A DNA stretch of 64,000 bases. Origin: Ostrinia nubilalis (taxonomy: Eukaryota > Arthropoda > Insecta > Lepidoptera > Crambidae). Below the pieces are notes generated by a model, which made no database searches, had not been told where the DNA came from, and was given only the letters and a program-made list of their open reading frames with translations. The translations under genes were made by a program, and so were the position numbers. Of the stretch, positions 10,075 through 18,828 are shown piece after piece; the stretch's first letter is position 1; every line of letters starts with the position of its first letter. Location: NCBI RefSeq assembly GCF_963855985.1, contig NC_087110.1, positions 5,013,001 to 5,077,000 of the forward strand, written 5' to 3'.

Positions 10075-11051
10075 CCCTCAATTGGGCGCGCCTAAAAAGT
10101 TGCATAAGCGGTCGCGTGGGGTGTTTGGCACCCCAGAATTAGGAAATCAAATAAAATACGAAATACATGCAAAATCAGACTTTTATTAATTAGGACATTT
10201 GAACTTACATATTAATCAACTTTTAAACGTATTTTTAACAAAATTAACCTTCTTTTTTAATATGAAATATTTTTTTTACAAATCCTAGTTTTTATCATCA
10301 CAATTTCGACAGACTATATTCAGATTATGGTCATTGCACACATGTTTTTGGCATTTCGAACATTCAGTCTTTGTTTTCTTGTCCTTACTTCTTGGACATA
10401 CATGACACCTTTTGTATGATTGCGATCGGCCTGCTTCAGAAAGAGATTCTTGGTCCTGAATTCCATGTTGTGTTTTTAGTCGTTTTTGCAGCGGTCGTGG
10501 TAGTGTGGGTATGCTGGCTCTTGATATTTGGTGAGGTTTGACTAAATCAACAGCTAGTCACTTTAAAAATACTCTTCGGGATATATCAGAGTCAATTTGA
10601 GATTTGTATATCACATAGAAATTGATACTTGTGATATCGAAAAGATGAAAAAATATCACCATCGGCCATCTTTTGGTGCGTCTTCCTACATTATAACTGG
10701 CGCACATTTGGTCGTTTGTACCAACTCCCCCTTTCGTTTTATTGTAAAAATGAATAATTTCGGGCTTTCTTTTCTCTATTACAATGTTTTAAAACAGAAA
10801 TAATGAAATTAACATCATCCACTACCTCGAAATTTAGACCACACAAACAGTCACCTGGGGTGTTACGCACCCCAAACACGCTCTCCGAGCCCAACCGTTC
10901 ACAACAGAGCGCCGCTCGCAACTGAATCGTGTACGTTTTACGTGTTTACGAAGCTACCTAGAAGGCCAGCGCGCTAAATTCAAATTTTAAAAAGATGTGA
11001 GCCTGGAAACCTGCTCTGGGGTGCATGACACCCCACGCGACCAATTAAGGG
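10075..11051 (-). mobile_element. piggyBac-like element, internally deleted
   Basis: Flanked by TTAA on both sides (10071-10074 and 11052-11055), with inverted ends CCCTCAATTGG and CCAATTAAGGG. Subterminal hairpins of the form GGGGTG-N-CACCCC occur on the left (near 10119), on the right (near 11020) and once inside (near 10857). TTAA targeting and CCC-starting ends are diagnostic of piggyBac, and the cysteine-rich tail inside supports this. It is 977 bp against about 2.4 kb or more for autonomous elements, so most of the transposase is missing. Confidence 0.85.
10285..10557 (-). pseudogene. piggyBac transposase C-terminal cysteine-rich domain relic
   Basis: A minus-strand frame of 90 codons ends with the family's zinc-binding tail. 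Cysteine pairs CHVC (residues 51-54), CSKC (66-69), then C74, H77 and CRNC (83-86) follow a basic, proline-rich linker, and the stop lies about 210 bp from the element's left end, as expected for a transposase 3' end. In piggyBac transposases this domain binds the terminal repeats. There is an in-frame stop immediately upstream (10558-10560), and the catalytic DDD domain is absent. The relic cannot act as a transposase. Whether a binding-only peptide is made cannot be told from sequence. Confidence 0.8.
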
Positions 11052-11383
11052 TTAAAAACAAACTTTATGTATATAAAAATTATGTTCTTTACATTTATGA
11101 TTATTTAAATTATGGTATTGAAAATTAGAGAAAGTTATTATTATGCCTAAGAAACCATTATGCATTTAGAATACTATGCATATCAAAGTTTATGCGAAAA
11201 AACTTTATGCAAATACTGTTATGCCAAACTAAATTATGATGAATCGACGATCGATAACGATCTGGTTAAGATCGCGGAAAGTTGGTCGTTATGGAAATCC
11301 TTCAAGGAGGCTTTATCCAGCAGTGGATGTCCTTTAGCTGAAACGAATGATTGAAGTATAGGTACAATAGCGACGCAAAACTG

Positions 11384-11422
11384 ACGTCCAATGGGGCAGC
11401 AAAGTTCTGGAATGGAGGCAAG
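11384..11422 (+). mobile_element. Short RTE fragment upstream of the common C-terminus
   Basis: TGGGGCAGCAAAGTTCTGG encodes WGSKVLEW, the segment that precedes the RTE tail (compare 62007-62040). Only about 40 bp remain. Confidence 0.5.
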
Positions 11423-11451
11423 CGCAGGGTAGGATGATAACTCTTTTGTTT

Positions 11452-11545
11452 TCAAAATCAAAAATCAAAATCAAAAATATTTATTCAGTTTAGACCACAA
11501 GTGGCACTTATGGACGTCAATAGAAAATAATAAAAAAAGAGTAGG
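11452..11545 (-). mobile_element. LINE 3' end with (GATTTT)n tail
   Basis: On the minus strand: CATAAGTGCCACTTGTGG, then AATAAATATTTTTGATTTTG repeats. A second copy is at 61418-61475. The AATAAA and hexameric tail suggest a non-LTR element 3' end. Confidence 0.6.
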
Positions 11546-11638
11546 TAGCCCTTATGGGGCACTTTACATGTCTCCTTATCTTTTGGGCCCTACCAGCGCT
11601 TCGAGACAAACATATGGCAAGTGCTGAGAAGACAGCTG

Positions 11639-11804
11639 TTTCAACCACACTAACGCGTGCAGATCGCCATCGCCGGCGCGATATCGGCGCGATCATAGGG
11701 TCATATGATATGTCAGGTCGCGTGAACTGTAATGGGTCGCGCGACCTGTCATTGGCCTTTGATCGCGCCGGCGATGGTGATCTGCACGCGTTGGTGTGAT
11801 TGAA
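11639..11804. mobile_element. Foldback MITE family P (AACGCGTGCAGATCGCC)
   Basis: The left arm CACTAACGCGTGCAGATC with GCCATCGCCGGCGCGAT is mirrored on the right by ATCGCGCCGGCGATGG and GATCTGCACGCG. A related but diverged GC-rich inverted segment is at 47845-47990. No ORF. Confidence 0.75.
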
Positions 11805-11810
11805 GCTTTT

Positions 11811-11914
11811 TGTCCCATCCACTACGTAGTAACGTGGCCAGCTCATCACTAACGTGGTTAAAACAATTTTGTCCCAACTGCCACGCTAATGTTGCGAACA
11901 ACGTTGTTGATGGG
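11811..11914. mobile_element. Small MITE, TIR GTCCCATCMAC
   Basis: Begins GTCCCATCCACTACG and ends CGTTGTTGATGGGAC. It has blocks AACGTGGCCAG and TGCCACGCTAATG inside. It is about 104 bp, directly right of family P. Confidence 0.5.
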
Positions 11915-11929
11915 ACCTATTCATAAGGA

Positions 11930-12062
11930 AGAGTAGATGACCTCATATAGGTAGCAGGAAGGCGCTGGATACAGGCCGCTGTCAACTGGCCAATCTGGAA
12001 ATCATTGGGGTAGGCCTATGTTCAGCGGTGGACGTCCTGTGGCTGAAATGATGATGGTGATA
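11930..12062 (+). mobile_element. RTE subfamily A 3' end
   Basis: ACCTCATATAGGTAGCAGG through CAGCGGTGGACGTCCTG and an ATGATGATGG tail. Frame decayed. Its last 100 bp and 3' flank are duplicated just downstream. Confidence 0.75.
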
Positions 12063-12127
12063 CAATAGTGAGTCTTGCAAGAACTTGGTTATCTTTCGTC
12101 GGTTCTCCGTCAGATTATTATAATAAT

Positions 12128-12250
12128 ATCATTAGGGGAAGCATATGTTTCAGCAGTGGACGTCCTGTGGCTGAAACGAAGATGATGATACGATAGAAAG
12201 TCTTGCACTTGGCTACCTTTCACTTTTCCGTCAGATTATATTAATTATGG
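12128..12250 (+). repeat. Tandem duplicate of the preceding RTE end plus flank
   Basis: GGAAGCATATGTTTCAGCAG, then the tail, then AAGTCTTGCACTTGGCTACC and TCCGTCAGATTATA parallel 12006-12120 (GTCTTGCAAGAACTTGG, TCCGTCAGATTATT) at a period of about 128 bp. The duplicated segment spans element and host flank, so it was copied after insertion. Confidence 0.6.
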
Positions 12251-13082
12251 CCGTCTTACTGCCACTTCAGTCGAAGTTCCTTATTAACTCAAGGGGTAAT
12301 CAATAAAGTTTTCGACAATTACAAGTTAAGCATCTACCGTAACAACATCACCTGCCTGCCTAACAATTAACATTACCCTGGCAACACATGATAAATTAAC
12401 CTTGAAGGCTTTCCAGACGCTTCACTCTGGCTCATCAGTTAAATTACATCATATAAATCCGCTGCGTCGGCGAATGTACGACGGTACAACGATATTGTAG
12501 TACCTTGTTCAGACGTGATAAGTTCGATTTTATAACAAAATGTGTAGGCGTTGTGCTGTCGACTGTACATAACAAGCTTTGCAGGCGCTCTGTCTTCAAA
12601 TGGAATAGCTATTTTCGCATATTTACTCTGCGGGTGTACATACGTTCGAGTATTGCGAGCGCACACGCCTTTTCTTATAGTAAACAATTAATCGGACAGA
12701 ATTTTTTTTCAGAGTAGTTAGAATTAGGAATGGTATTCTACTTATTGTGATTATTGTAGGTAGTATAACTTCAGGTATTCCTAAATTACTTTTAAGTACA
12801 AAATCAAACCATATTGGAAATAGGGATTTACTCAAATTGAAGCAAGTCTCTAGTCAAATTCAGAACCACCCAGTTGAAAAGTTGCAGTCTCTTACCACTA
12901 GACCAAGGTGGCATTTATGAAATAAATACAAGATATGGATTGACCACAATCCTAAATAACAAATTGATTGAAGCATTCATCCAAATCGGATGAATACTTT
13001 AGGCGCTACGAAGGAACATACGTAAATACAAAATCAATTAGCAAAATCATGAAGGATTGGCCACACTGGATGGTAAGGTAAT
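12251..13082. other. No gene recognised
   Basis: AT-rich. Small overlapping ORFs on both strands near 12440-12835 show no domain or codon signal that I trust. Confidence 0.4.
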
Positions 13083-13180
13083 AACGGGACTATTCCTACC
13101 TCTCGTTTCCACCGCTGCACTCCTGTATAGCCAGGATCTACAGCTTGACCGCCAATAAAAACCTAACCGTGAGTGGTCAG
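13083..13180 (+). repeat. Repeat family K
   Basis: Shares GGGACTATTCCTACCTC, GTATAGCCAGGATCTACAG and CTTGACCGCCAATAAAA with copies at 27588, 29118, 29905 and 43670. It is non-coding here and its class is unknown. Confidence 0.6.
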
Positions 13181-13282
13181 GTAAAAGTAAACGCAGCCCG
13201 CATCATATAGATGATATGACAATGTTGTTCAGAACTCTGCCCCCAGAACAACAGCTTTCAAGAAGAGAGCGTGTCTTCACCT

Positions 13283-13400
13283 TAAAGGCCGGTAACGCAC
13301 CTGTAACGCCCCTCTGTCTGCGGGTGTCTATGGGCGACGGTAATCACTTACCATGAGATGATCCGTCTGCTCGTTTTCCTCCTGTCACATAAAAAAAAAG
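13283..13400 (+). mobile_element. LINE 3' end (ACGCACCTGTAACGCC...CGTCTGCTCG type)
   Basis: GGCCGGTAACGCACCTG, GCGGGTGTCTATGGGC, TTACCATGAGATGATCCG and an A tail at 13390-13399 match the 3' end I know from lepidopteran non-LTR elements. Only this end is present. Confidence 0.65.
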
Positions 13401-14320
13401 AACGCATCCAGTGTGGCAAGGATATCCCTTCCAATTCACGGTTTAAACGAAAATTAAACGAAAGTGTGAACGCGCAGTTACGAGCCCCGTATGTTTAAAA
13501 TTGCTATGTCTGAAGGTATCGGTACTTTGTCCTGGCTTCACGTGTGTAATGTAAATGCTAATTCTTTGAAACATTCAGGGAATCAAATCATCCAATTGGT
13601 AAATGCATTTTACTAGAATTGTACAAAAATTAACATAAATCTAGACTTAGCCCTATGTCTTAGAAAAATCTGAATGCAGATCACGGGGTCCAGTGGTTAG
13701 AAACTTAACCTTTTTACCTATCTTTCGTTACGATCTACAAAGGCATTAAACCGTAGTAGACAATCCATGTCTTCAAAGAGCTCTAGAGAAAGAGAGAGAT
13801 AATAAGAAAGCGATAAACAGTGCAGATCTTAATAAGCAGCAAAGAAAAGGAAGGCCTAAAATGTTTAATCTTTGATTTTTCACATATCGTTGCCCCATTT
13901 TATTTGAGTGGGGGCTCACGTTGTTCCAAGACACGAAACAATCGCCAAATATTTTATTAAATAAACCGGAATTTTCAATCAAAAAGTTTGTGAAATCCTT
14001 TATTCATTAGTGAAGCCTCGTCTATCCTCGGGTAACGTTTTGTTACTTGTGTTAATTGCCGTTTTTAACGAAATGGGTTTTCAGTTAAATGTGTCTGTTC
14101 GTACTGAAACACAATACAGTGAGCAGGAAAACGAGCGGTTTCATTTGGCTTACATACACGTGTAAATACTTGATTTCAATCAATTTAGAGCTTTATTTTA
14201 AGCTTGGGCTTAGCTTAGAAATTTTCCTAACCAAATCTAGCCTGGTTGTAGGTGTTTTTAAAATAGCCTGGCTTTCGTAAAAAGGTCTATTTTCAATTCA
14301 AACTAGGTAGTAGTAATAGA
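13401..14320. other. No gene recognised
   Basis: Contains weak ORFs at 13773-13982 (minus) and 14089-14280 (plus) with no recognisable features. No repeat structure seen. Confidence 0.4.
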
Positions 14321-14549
14321 TCCTACTAATATGCGATTTTTTTGTGGATGCTGTGATATGTGGATATTATGTTATGATATTAACATGTTTGTTACTCTTT
14401 CACGCAAAAACTTTTGAACGGATTTTGATGAAACTTATAATACTTATAACGTATTTTTGTTTATAACTCAGAATAACATCTAGGCTATACTATAGGACGA
14501 TCTGTAACAAACTGAATCTCACTCGGGTGAAGCCGCGAGCAAAAGCTAG
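14321..14549 (+). mobile_element. Non-autonomous Helitron
   Basis: Starts TCCTACTAATATGCG after A and ends AAGCCGCGAGCAAAAGCTAG before T. This fits the Helitron rule of 5'-TC, CTRR-3' and insertion between A and T with no target duplication. The interior has CTGTAACAAACTGAAT and GAACGGATTTTGATGAAA, typical of lepidopteran copies. Confidence 0.85.
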
Positions 14550-14989
14550 TTGACAATATTAACCTACCTACCTGCACTGCAAATAGTATATTTCATCATC
14601 CAAAAATCCTATCTAAGACTTATTTCCATTCTCAATTTTAATACCAAACTCCACAGTCTTAATAAAGTCGTTTAACTCAACAAAAGCAAAATAAATCAAG
14701 TGTAATAAACACATTACTTCAACAAGATTAAATCAAAGAGGCAAATACACTTAGTTCAATTTTCCATGATGACCAGCGTAAAAACAAGCCTGATGTACTG
14801 CTCTGGAGATTCAATGAATCACGTCTATTGCCTACAAAAGGCATTGCCTTTAGGGATGGGAAGATATTTTTACAAATTTTATCGATGAAAGTTATAAATG
14901 CAGAACTTTGTCTTCACTAAGGGACAATTATGTAAAAATAGTTACGTTAGATGAGACAATGTTGTCCAACGTTAGAGATATATTTTTTG

Positions 14990-15035
14990 TGGCATCGCTG
15001 CAACTCCTGTGTAGCCAGGATTTCCGTGAGGAAAT
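14990..15035 (+). repeat. Repeat family K fragment
   Basis: GCTGCAACTCCTGTGTAGC then CAGGATTTCC. A 45-bp piece of family K. Confidence 0.45.
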
Positions 15036-15140
15036 CCGTGAATTAAGAGTTGTGAAGATTATGTCAATGCAGACTTTTTATCTGCCGACCAAACTATTGA
15101 GTGATAAGAAGTCTGTAGTTTGTAGACACTCCAAAACTAA

Positions 15141-15258
15141 GGCTGGGTTGCACCATCTTACTTTGACTGTAACAAACGTCAAAAATCTGTCAAACTCCAT
15201 ACAAAAATCACCGGTTATTGTTATAGTTACGGTCAAAGTTTGGTGGCGCCACTCAGCC
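15141..15258. mobile_element. MITE family G
   Basis: Begins GGCTGGGTTGCACCATCT and ends GCCACTCAGCC, with TAA on both sides (15138-15140 and 15259-15261). The TAA duplication suggests the PIF/Harbinger superfamily (TWA targets), which is an inference without a transposase. Confidence 0.85.
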
Positions 15259-15261
15259 TAA

Positions 15262-15388
15262 GTTGTACCACTTTACTTTAACCGTAAATGTAACCGTAAC
15301 CGGTGTTTTTATCCATATAAAACTAAAAAAAAACTTCATTACACTTTTGACGTTTGTTATAGTTAATGTAATATTGCGCAACACAGCC
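15262..15388. mobile_element. MITE family G, second copy abutting the first
   Basis: Lacks the first 6 bp (starts GTTGTACCACTTTAC). It keeps CCGTAACCGGTGTTTTTA and ends GCGCAACACAGCC. It begins right after the TAA that closes the previous copy. Confidence 0.7.
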
Positions 15389-15691
15389 CAAGAGCAACAT
15401 TGTTTTATTTATATCTATCTTGATTTTTTAGATTTGATTTTATCGATATCTCGCACATCACTACACCTTTCATGACAGCGAAAACGAAGTGTTACCTTGT
15501 CAGGAATATTAATACAAGCTAATGTACCGTCTCATTGCGCGCAGGCACGCGAGTCTTCGTGTCTAGTCGCGCTTTGCCGAATGGCCGAATTGGCCGACCA
15601 TTAGCTGTAGACACAAAACAACAATCGCGAGTAACAGTTGTGTAACATTTGTTACTGCGGTTCCGTTTGTAAATGAACGATGTTTTTTTAA

Positions 15692-15809
15692 GGCTGAGTT
15701 GCACCACTTAACTTTGACCGTAACTTTAACGATAACCGGTGTTCTTTGTATGGAGTTTGACAGATTTTTGACTTTTGTCAAAGTTAAAGTAAGTTGGTAC
15801 AACCCAGCC
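15692..15809. mobile_element. MITE family G
   Basis: GGCTGAGTTGCACCACTT to GGTACAACCCAGCC with TAA at 15689-15691 and 15810-15812. The right TAA is also the left TAA of the next MITE. Confidence 0.85.
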
Positions 15810-15812
15810 TAA

Positions 15813-15987
15813 GAGTAGGCGCACACCGTTGATTTTTAGTTGGCCGATAGTTGTGCCCGATTTTAATTTGTATGAAGAATCGGCCAAATCGAATCGGCGT
15901 AGTGTGCGCACTCCCATACATGCCCATACTGATCAACTGCCCGACTAAACTATCGGCCGACGAAAAATCAACGGTGTGCGCCTACTC
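15813..15987. mobile_element. MITE family L (TIR GAGTAGGCGCACACCG)
   Basis: The inverted ends GAGTAGGCGCACACCGTT and AACGGTGTGCGCCTACTC extend inward to GGCCGATAGTT for about 40 bp. TAA flanks both sides (15810-15812 and 15988-15990). It sits exactly on the target duplication of the neighbouring family G MITE. Confidence 0.85.
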
Positions 15988-15990
15988 TAA

Positions 15991-17080
15991 AGGTTTGTAC
16001 AATACTTACTTAGTAATAGTCCAGTTGAAGCGTCCAGATAAGCTACATTAGTTACATTACGCTTGTGTTAGGAGTGGGACTGTGGGACTGATATAATCCA
16101 GCGGAGACAGTGTCCGACATTTAGCTACGAGTACACATACAGTAATGTATGTTTAAATAAATAATGTCCCATCACTAAGATTCAATCAAGGATTTCCATA
16201 CGATGCAGTAGGCTTCTGAGAACGCACACGGATTTCTTGAGAGAATTTAGAGAGAAGAATCCTTGTTAGTATTTCGTCACGGAACTACTAATCCAAACGG
16301 TCGTATAATAAATAGCTCTAAGCAACTTCACAATATCAGCACACATTAATTTAAACCAGTAAATATTATCATCCATTTTATTACCATCAAAATTCCATCC
16401 AGATAGCTTAAACATTCCCGTGCCCCATAACTTTGCCGACATATCAATACTTGGACAACAAGTTCTGGGACCCCATGAAACTTAATGGGACCCGTATCAA
16501 ACAATGTGCGAAGCGGAGGGATCAGCCGCTTGGGATTGGGTATAAGATTGTTTAAGAAGGATTTTAAAGCTTTGAAAGTAATCATGATAGTTAGAATTCA
16601 TAAAAATAAAATGCGAAAGTGTTGCTATCTTTTGACGTTTCGCACTAAAGTAAGGATTGCAGTACAGTCAGTACTTTACATAAGTAAATAATTCAAAACA
16701 AAACTTTATTTTTCTCTTAACTCCAGGGACAGATTTTAGTGCCCTTCGATTTACACATTAGTATTGGCTTCAGGAACAAAATGCACTATGGGTTGATTCT
16801 GAGCAGCACTTGGTCCAGACCCTGGCACTATCCTTTTTCATGAACATCTGCATTATTAGACTAACTTCTTACCTTCCGCTAAACACCCTGTATACTAACC
16901 GTAGATAGCTTTCAGAAATGACAACAGTGACTGAGTTTCTTGTGCTGCTTCTTCTCATCATTGGCTCGTATTATTATCCTGAAGCAGTTGTACGACTTAA
17001 ATGAGACTTGTAAAAGCGCTTTTTAAAGGTCTAATTAAAAAATAAGTGCTGTATTTGAACAGGCATTATTTCGTAACAAG
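15991..17080. other. No gene; one doubtful LINE scrap
   Basis: The minus strand near 16440-16560 reads TGPIKFHGVPE in a short open frame. This loosely resembles the GPxxFxIP segment near the C-terminus of some LINE proteins, as does 34301-34486. The evidence is too weak to call a gene. Confidence 0.3.
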
Positions 17081-17256
17081 GATATCGTTTTATCCACGAA
17101 GACTCGCCCCACCAATTTTTGGTTGAGGGAAGCGCGGGGTGCGGGGAGTTTGATCCGAACAATCCGAGCGTCATTATTGTAGTGTGCGTGTGTACTGTGC
17201 ACTCATGACTCATTCATTAGCGGAAGAATGGTCTTCGTGTATAAAACGATCTATAT
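17081..17256. mobile_element. MITE family M, second copy
   Basis: GATATCGTTTTATCCACG and ACTCGCCCCACCAATTTT on the left, TTCGTGTATAAAACGATC on the right. It shares the GCGCGGGGTGCGGGGAG block with 5461-5659 but lost part of the right arm. Confidence 0.7.
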
Positions 17257-17567
17257 GTATCTACGATGGAAAAAGATAATTCAGTATTTGGTTCCTTATT
17301 ACAGGATGCGTGGAAAGATGAGGAAACCAAATGAAATGTAAATTATCCGTGGCTTGATGACTTTTTGATTACCTTGATATTTAAATATGCGTATGACAAT
17401 ATATCAGGCGGAGTTATTGCGGATTCTTTCAGATGTCATTTAACATTAGGTTTTTGTAGCCGAAAATGTTTCGGGTTGTTTATTTAGAGCCGAACTAATT
17501 AATTAGGAAACACATTTCGTAACGGGTATTTCGCTGAACCTGAACTTATGCATTTTATTCGATTCTA

Positions 17568-17668
17568 ACACCCGTACCTATTTACAAACATTACTATAAG
17601 GTCTCACAGTGCGTGTGGACGCACAGGGTCCCAAAAACCTATTCAAAGACAATACTTGAGTAGCGGAG
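17568..17668. mobile_element. MITE family F (ACRCCCGTATTCACAAAC), truncated copy
   Basis: Left end ACACCCGTACC and GAGGTCTCACAG-like block (AAGGTCTCACAGTGCG). Its right half is replaced by unrelated sequence. Directly followed by a fuller copy. Confidence 0.65.
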
Positions 17669-17670
17669 TA

Positions 17671-17810
17671 ACGCCCGTATTCACAAACATTACTACGAGG
17701 TCTCACAGTGCATGTAGACGCACAGGGTGACACACGAACCAATCACAGAGCTTTATTCAAAGCTGTGCGTTCGATTTGCTGCTTCACTTAAGCAAGCATC
17801 GTTTGTGAAT
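17671..17810. mobile_element. MITE family F
   Basis: ACGCCCGTATTCACAAAC at the left, GCTTGC-type right half ending CATCGTTTGTGAAT. The interior AACCAATCACAGAGC and GCTGCTTCACTTAAGC are common to all copies (27229, 28371, 47096, 59497). Confidence 0.8.
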
Positions 17811-18397
17811 AAAATGATCAATTTAATTGTATACCAGATGCAAATCATGGTCAATGTTTTACACAAATAAATTTATTAGTCGATGATTAGGTAATAACAT
17901 AAGGTGTTATAAGATAATAATATACTTACTTGAGAAGTATTTTATTTTTAGTTAGCCACTGAAAGGAACTATTTTCAACTTTCGTTTCAGCAGCAAAAAT
18001 CGTATATGCTCGTAATAAATACTGCATAAAGGAGCCAATGTACTCGTAGTTACCTATACTTAAGTAGGTCCCAACCAGAACCTCTTCTGATATAAGTGGC
18101 CAGGTAAGCAAACATTGGCCATACCCTCTGTTGGCAGAGGCGGAGTTTGTCGCAAACATTTGTCAAAGGATCGATTCATTTCACTCGACCCTACCTTTAA
18201 TTCGCAGAACCTTTGTTTGTGTTTTACAATGTTTGGCACGCGTCTAAGGGCTCAACAAACAGTGGAATGGTATATTATAATTGTTGTTACGTAACAATTA
18301 ACCCTTTGGGAATTTTATTTGAAGTATCTACGCGAGAAATATCAAGTTTCATATTCTGATTGGTGATATGTACGACTCGTTCGTTTGTTCGTTCGTT
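17811..18397. other. No gene recognised
   Basis: AT-rich with no family match. A short palindrome TGTTACGTAACA lies near 18284. Confidence 0.35.
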
Positions 18398-18700
18398 TCA
18401 GCCGAAAGACGTCTACTGCTGGACAAAGGCCTCCCCCAAGGATTTTCACAAAGACCGGTCCTGCGCCGCTCGCATCCAGGCACCTCCCGCGACCTTCACC
18501 AGATCGTCGGTCCACCTAATGGGAGGCCTGCCCACGCTACGTCTTCCGGCTCGTGTTTGCCACTCAAGAACTTTCCTGCTCCAGCGGCTATCAGCTCTAC
18601 GAGCTATGTGCCCTGCTCACTACCACTTGATTTTAGCTATTCTGCGGGCTATGTCAGTCACTTTGGTTCTCCTAGGGATCTCCTCTTTATGTACGACTCG
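18398..18700 (-). pseudogene. RTE-clade LINE C-terminus, subfamily B, longest remnant
   Basis: The minus strand reads, in order, EEIPRRTKVTDIARRIAK, AGHIARR, RKVLEW, RAGRRSVGRPP and RWTDDLVKVAGGAWMRAAQD, ending near the CAGCAGT-type tail. This order is that of RTE-type endonuclease/reverse transcriptase C-termini in Lepidoptera. An in-frame stop follows the IKW segment. No EN or RT catalytic motif is present because the copy is 5'-truncated. Confidence 0.8.
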
Positions 18701-18757
18701 TCACAATAGGTACATACCTAAATGTATTTCTCGTGATAAATTGACGCGTATTTCGTT

Positions 18758-18828
18758 CGTTTGCGTCAGCCAAATGACGTCCACTGCTGGACAAAGGCCT
18801 CCCCCAAGGATTTCCACAACGACCGGTC
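18758..18828 (-). mobile_element. RTE subfamily B 3' end
   Basis: GTCAGCCAAATGACGTCC, CTGGACAAAGGCCTCCCC and ACGACCGGTCCT: about 70 bp in minus orientation. Separate from the copy 60 bp to its left. Confidence 0.7.

Larger units (their letters stand above)
8888..11242. mobile_element. Unclassified element with inverted arrays of CATAA/TTATG motifs
   Basis: The left side (8890-9215) repeats GCATAA, GCATA or CCATAA every 12-25 bp, all in one orientation. The right side (9990-10070 and 11056-11240) repeats the reverse complement, TTATGC/TTATGG. The outermost blocks match as inverted repeats (TCATAATTT at 8909 and AAATTATGA at 11232). The core holds an AAGC minisatellite and a GC-rich foldback. 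The right arm is interrupted by a piggyBac-like insertion; without it the element is about 1.37 kb. It has no transposase. Superfamily unknown. Confidence 0.55.
8846..11350 (+). mobile_element. RTE subfamily B fragment split by a 2.35-kb composite insertion
   Basis: The left piece (8846-8885, TGTAGGCAGGCTCC then GTGGATCGG) corresponds to the GGGCAGGCCTCCCACTAGG block of intact copies. The right piece (11243-11350, CGATCTGGTTAAGATCGCGG through the CAGCAGTGGATGTCC end) continues it. The inserted material is the CATAA-array element. Confidence 0.6.
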
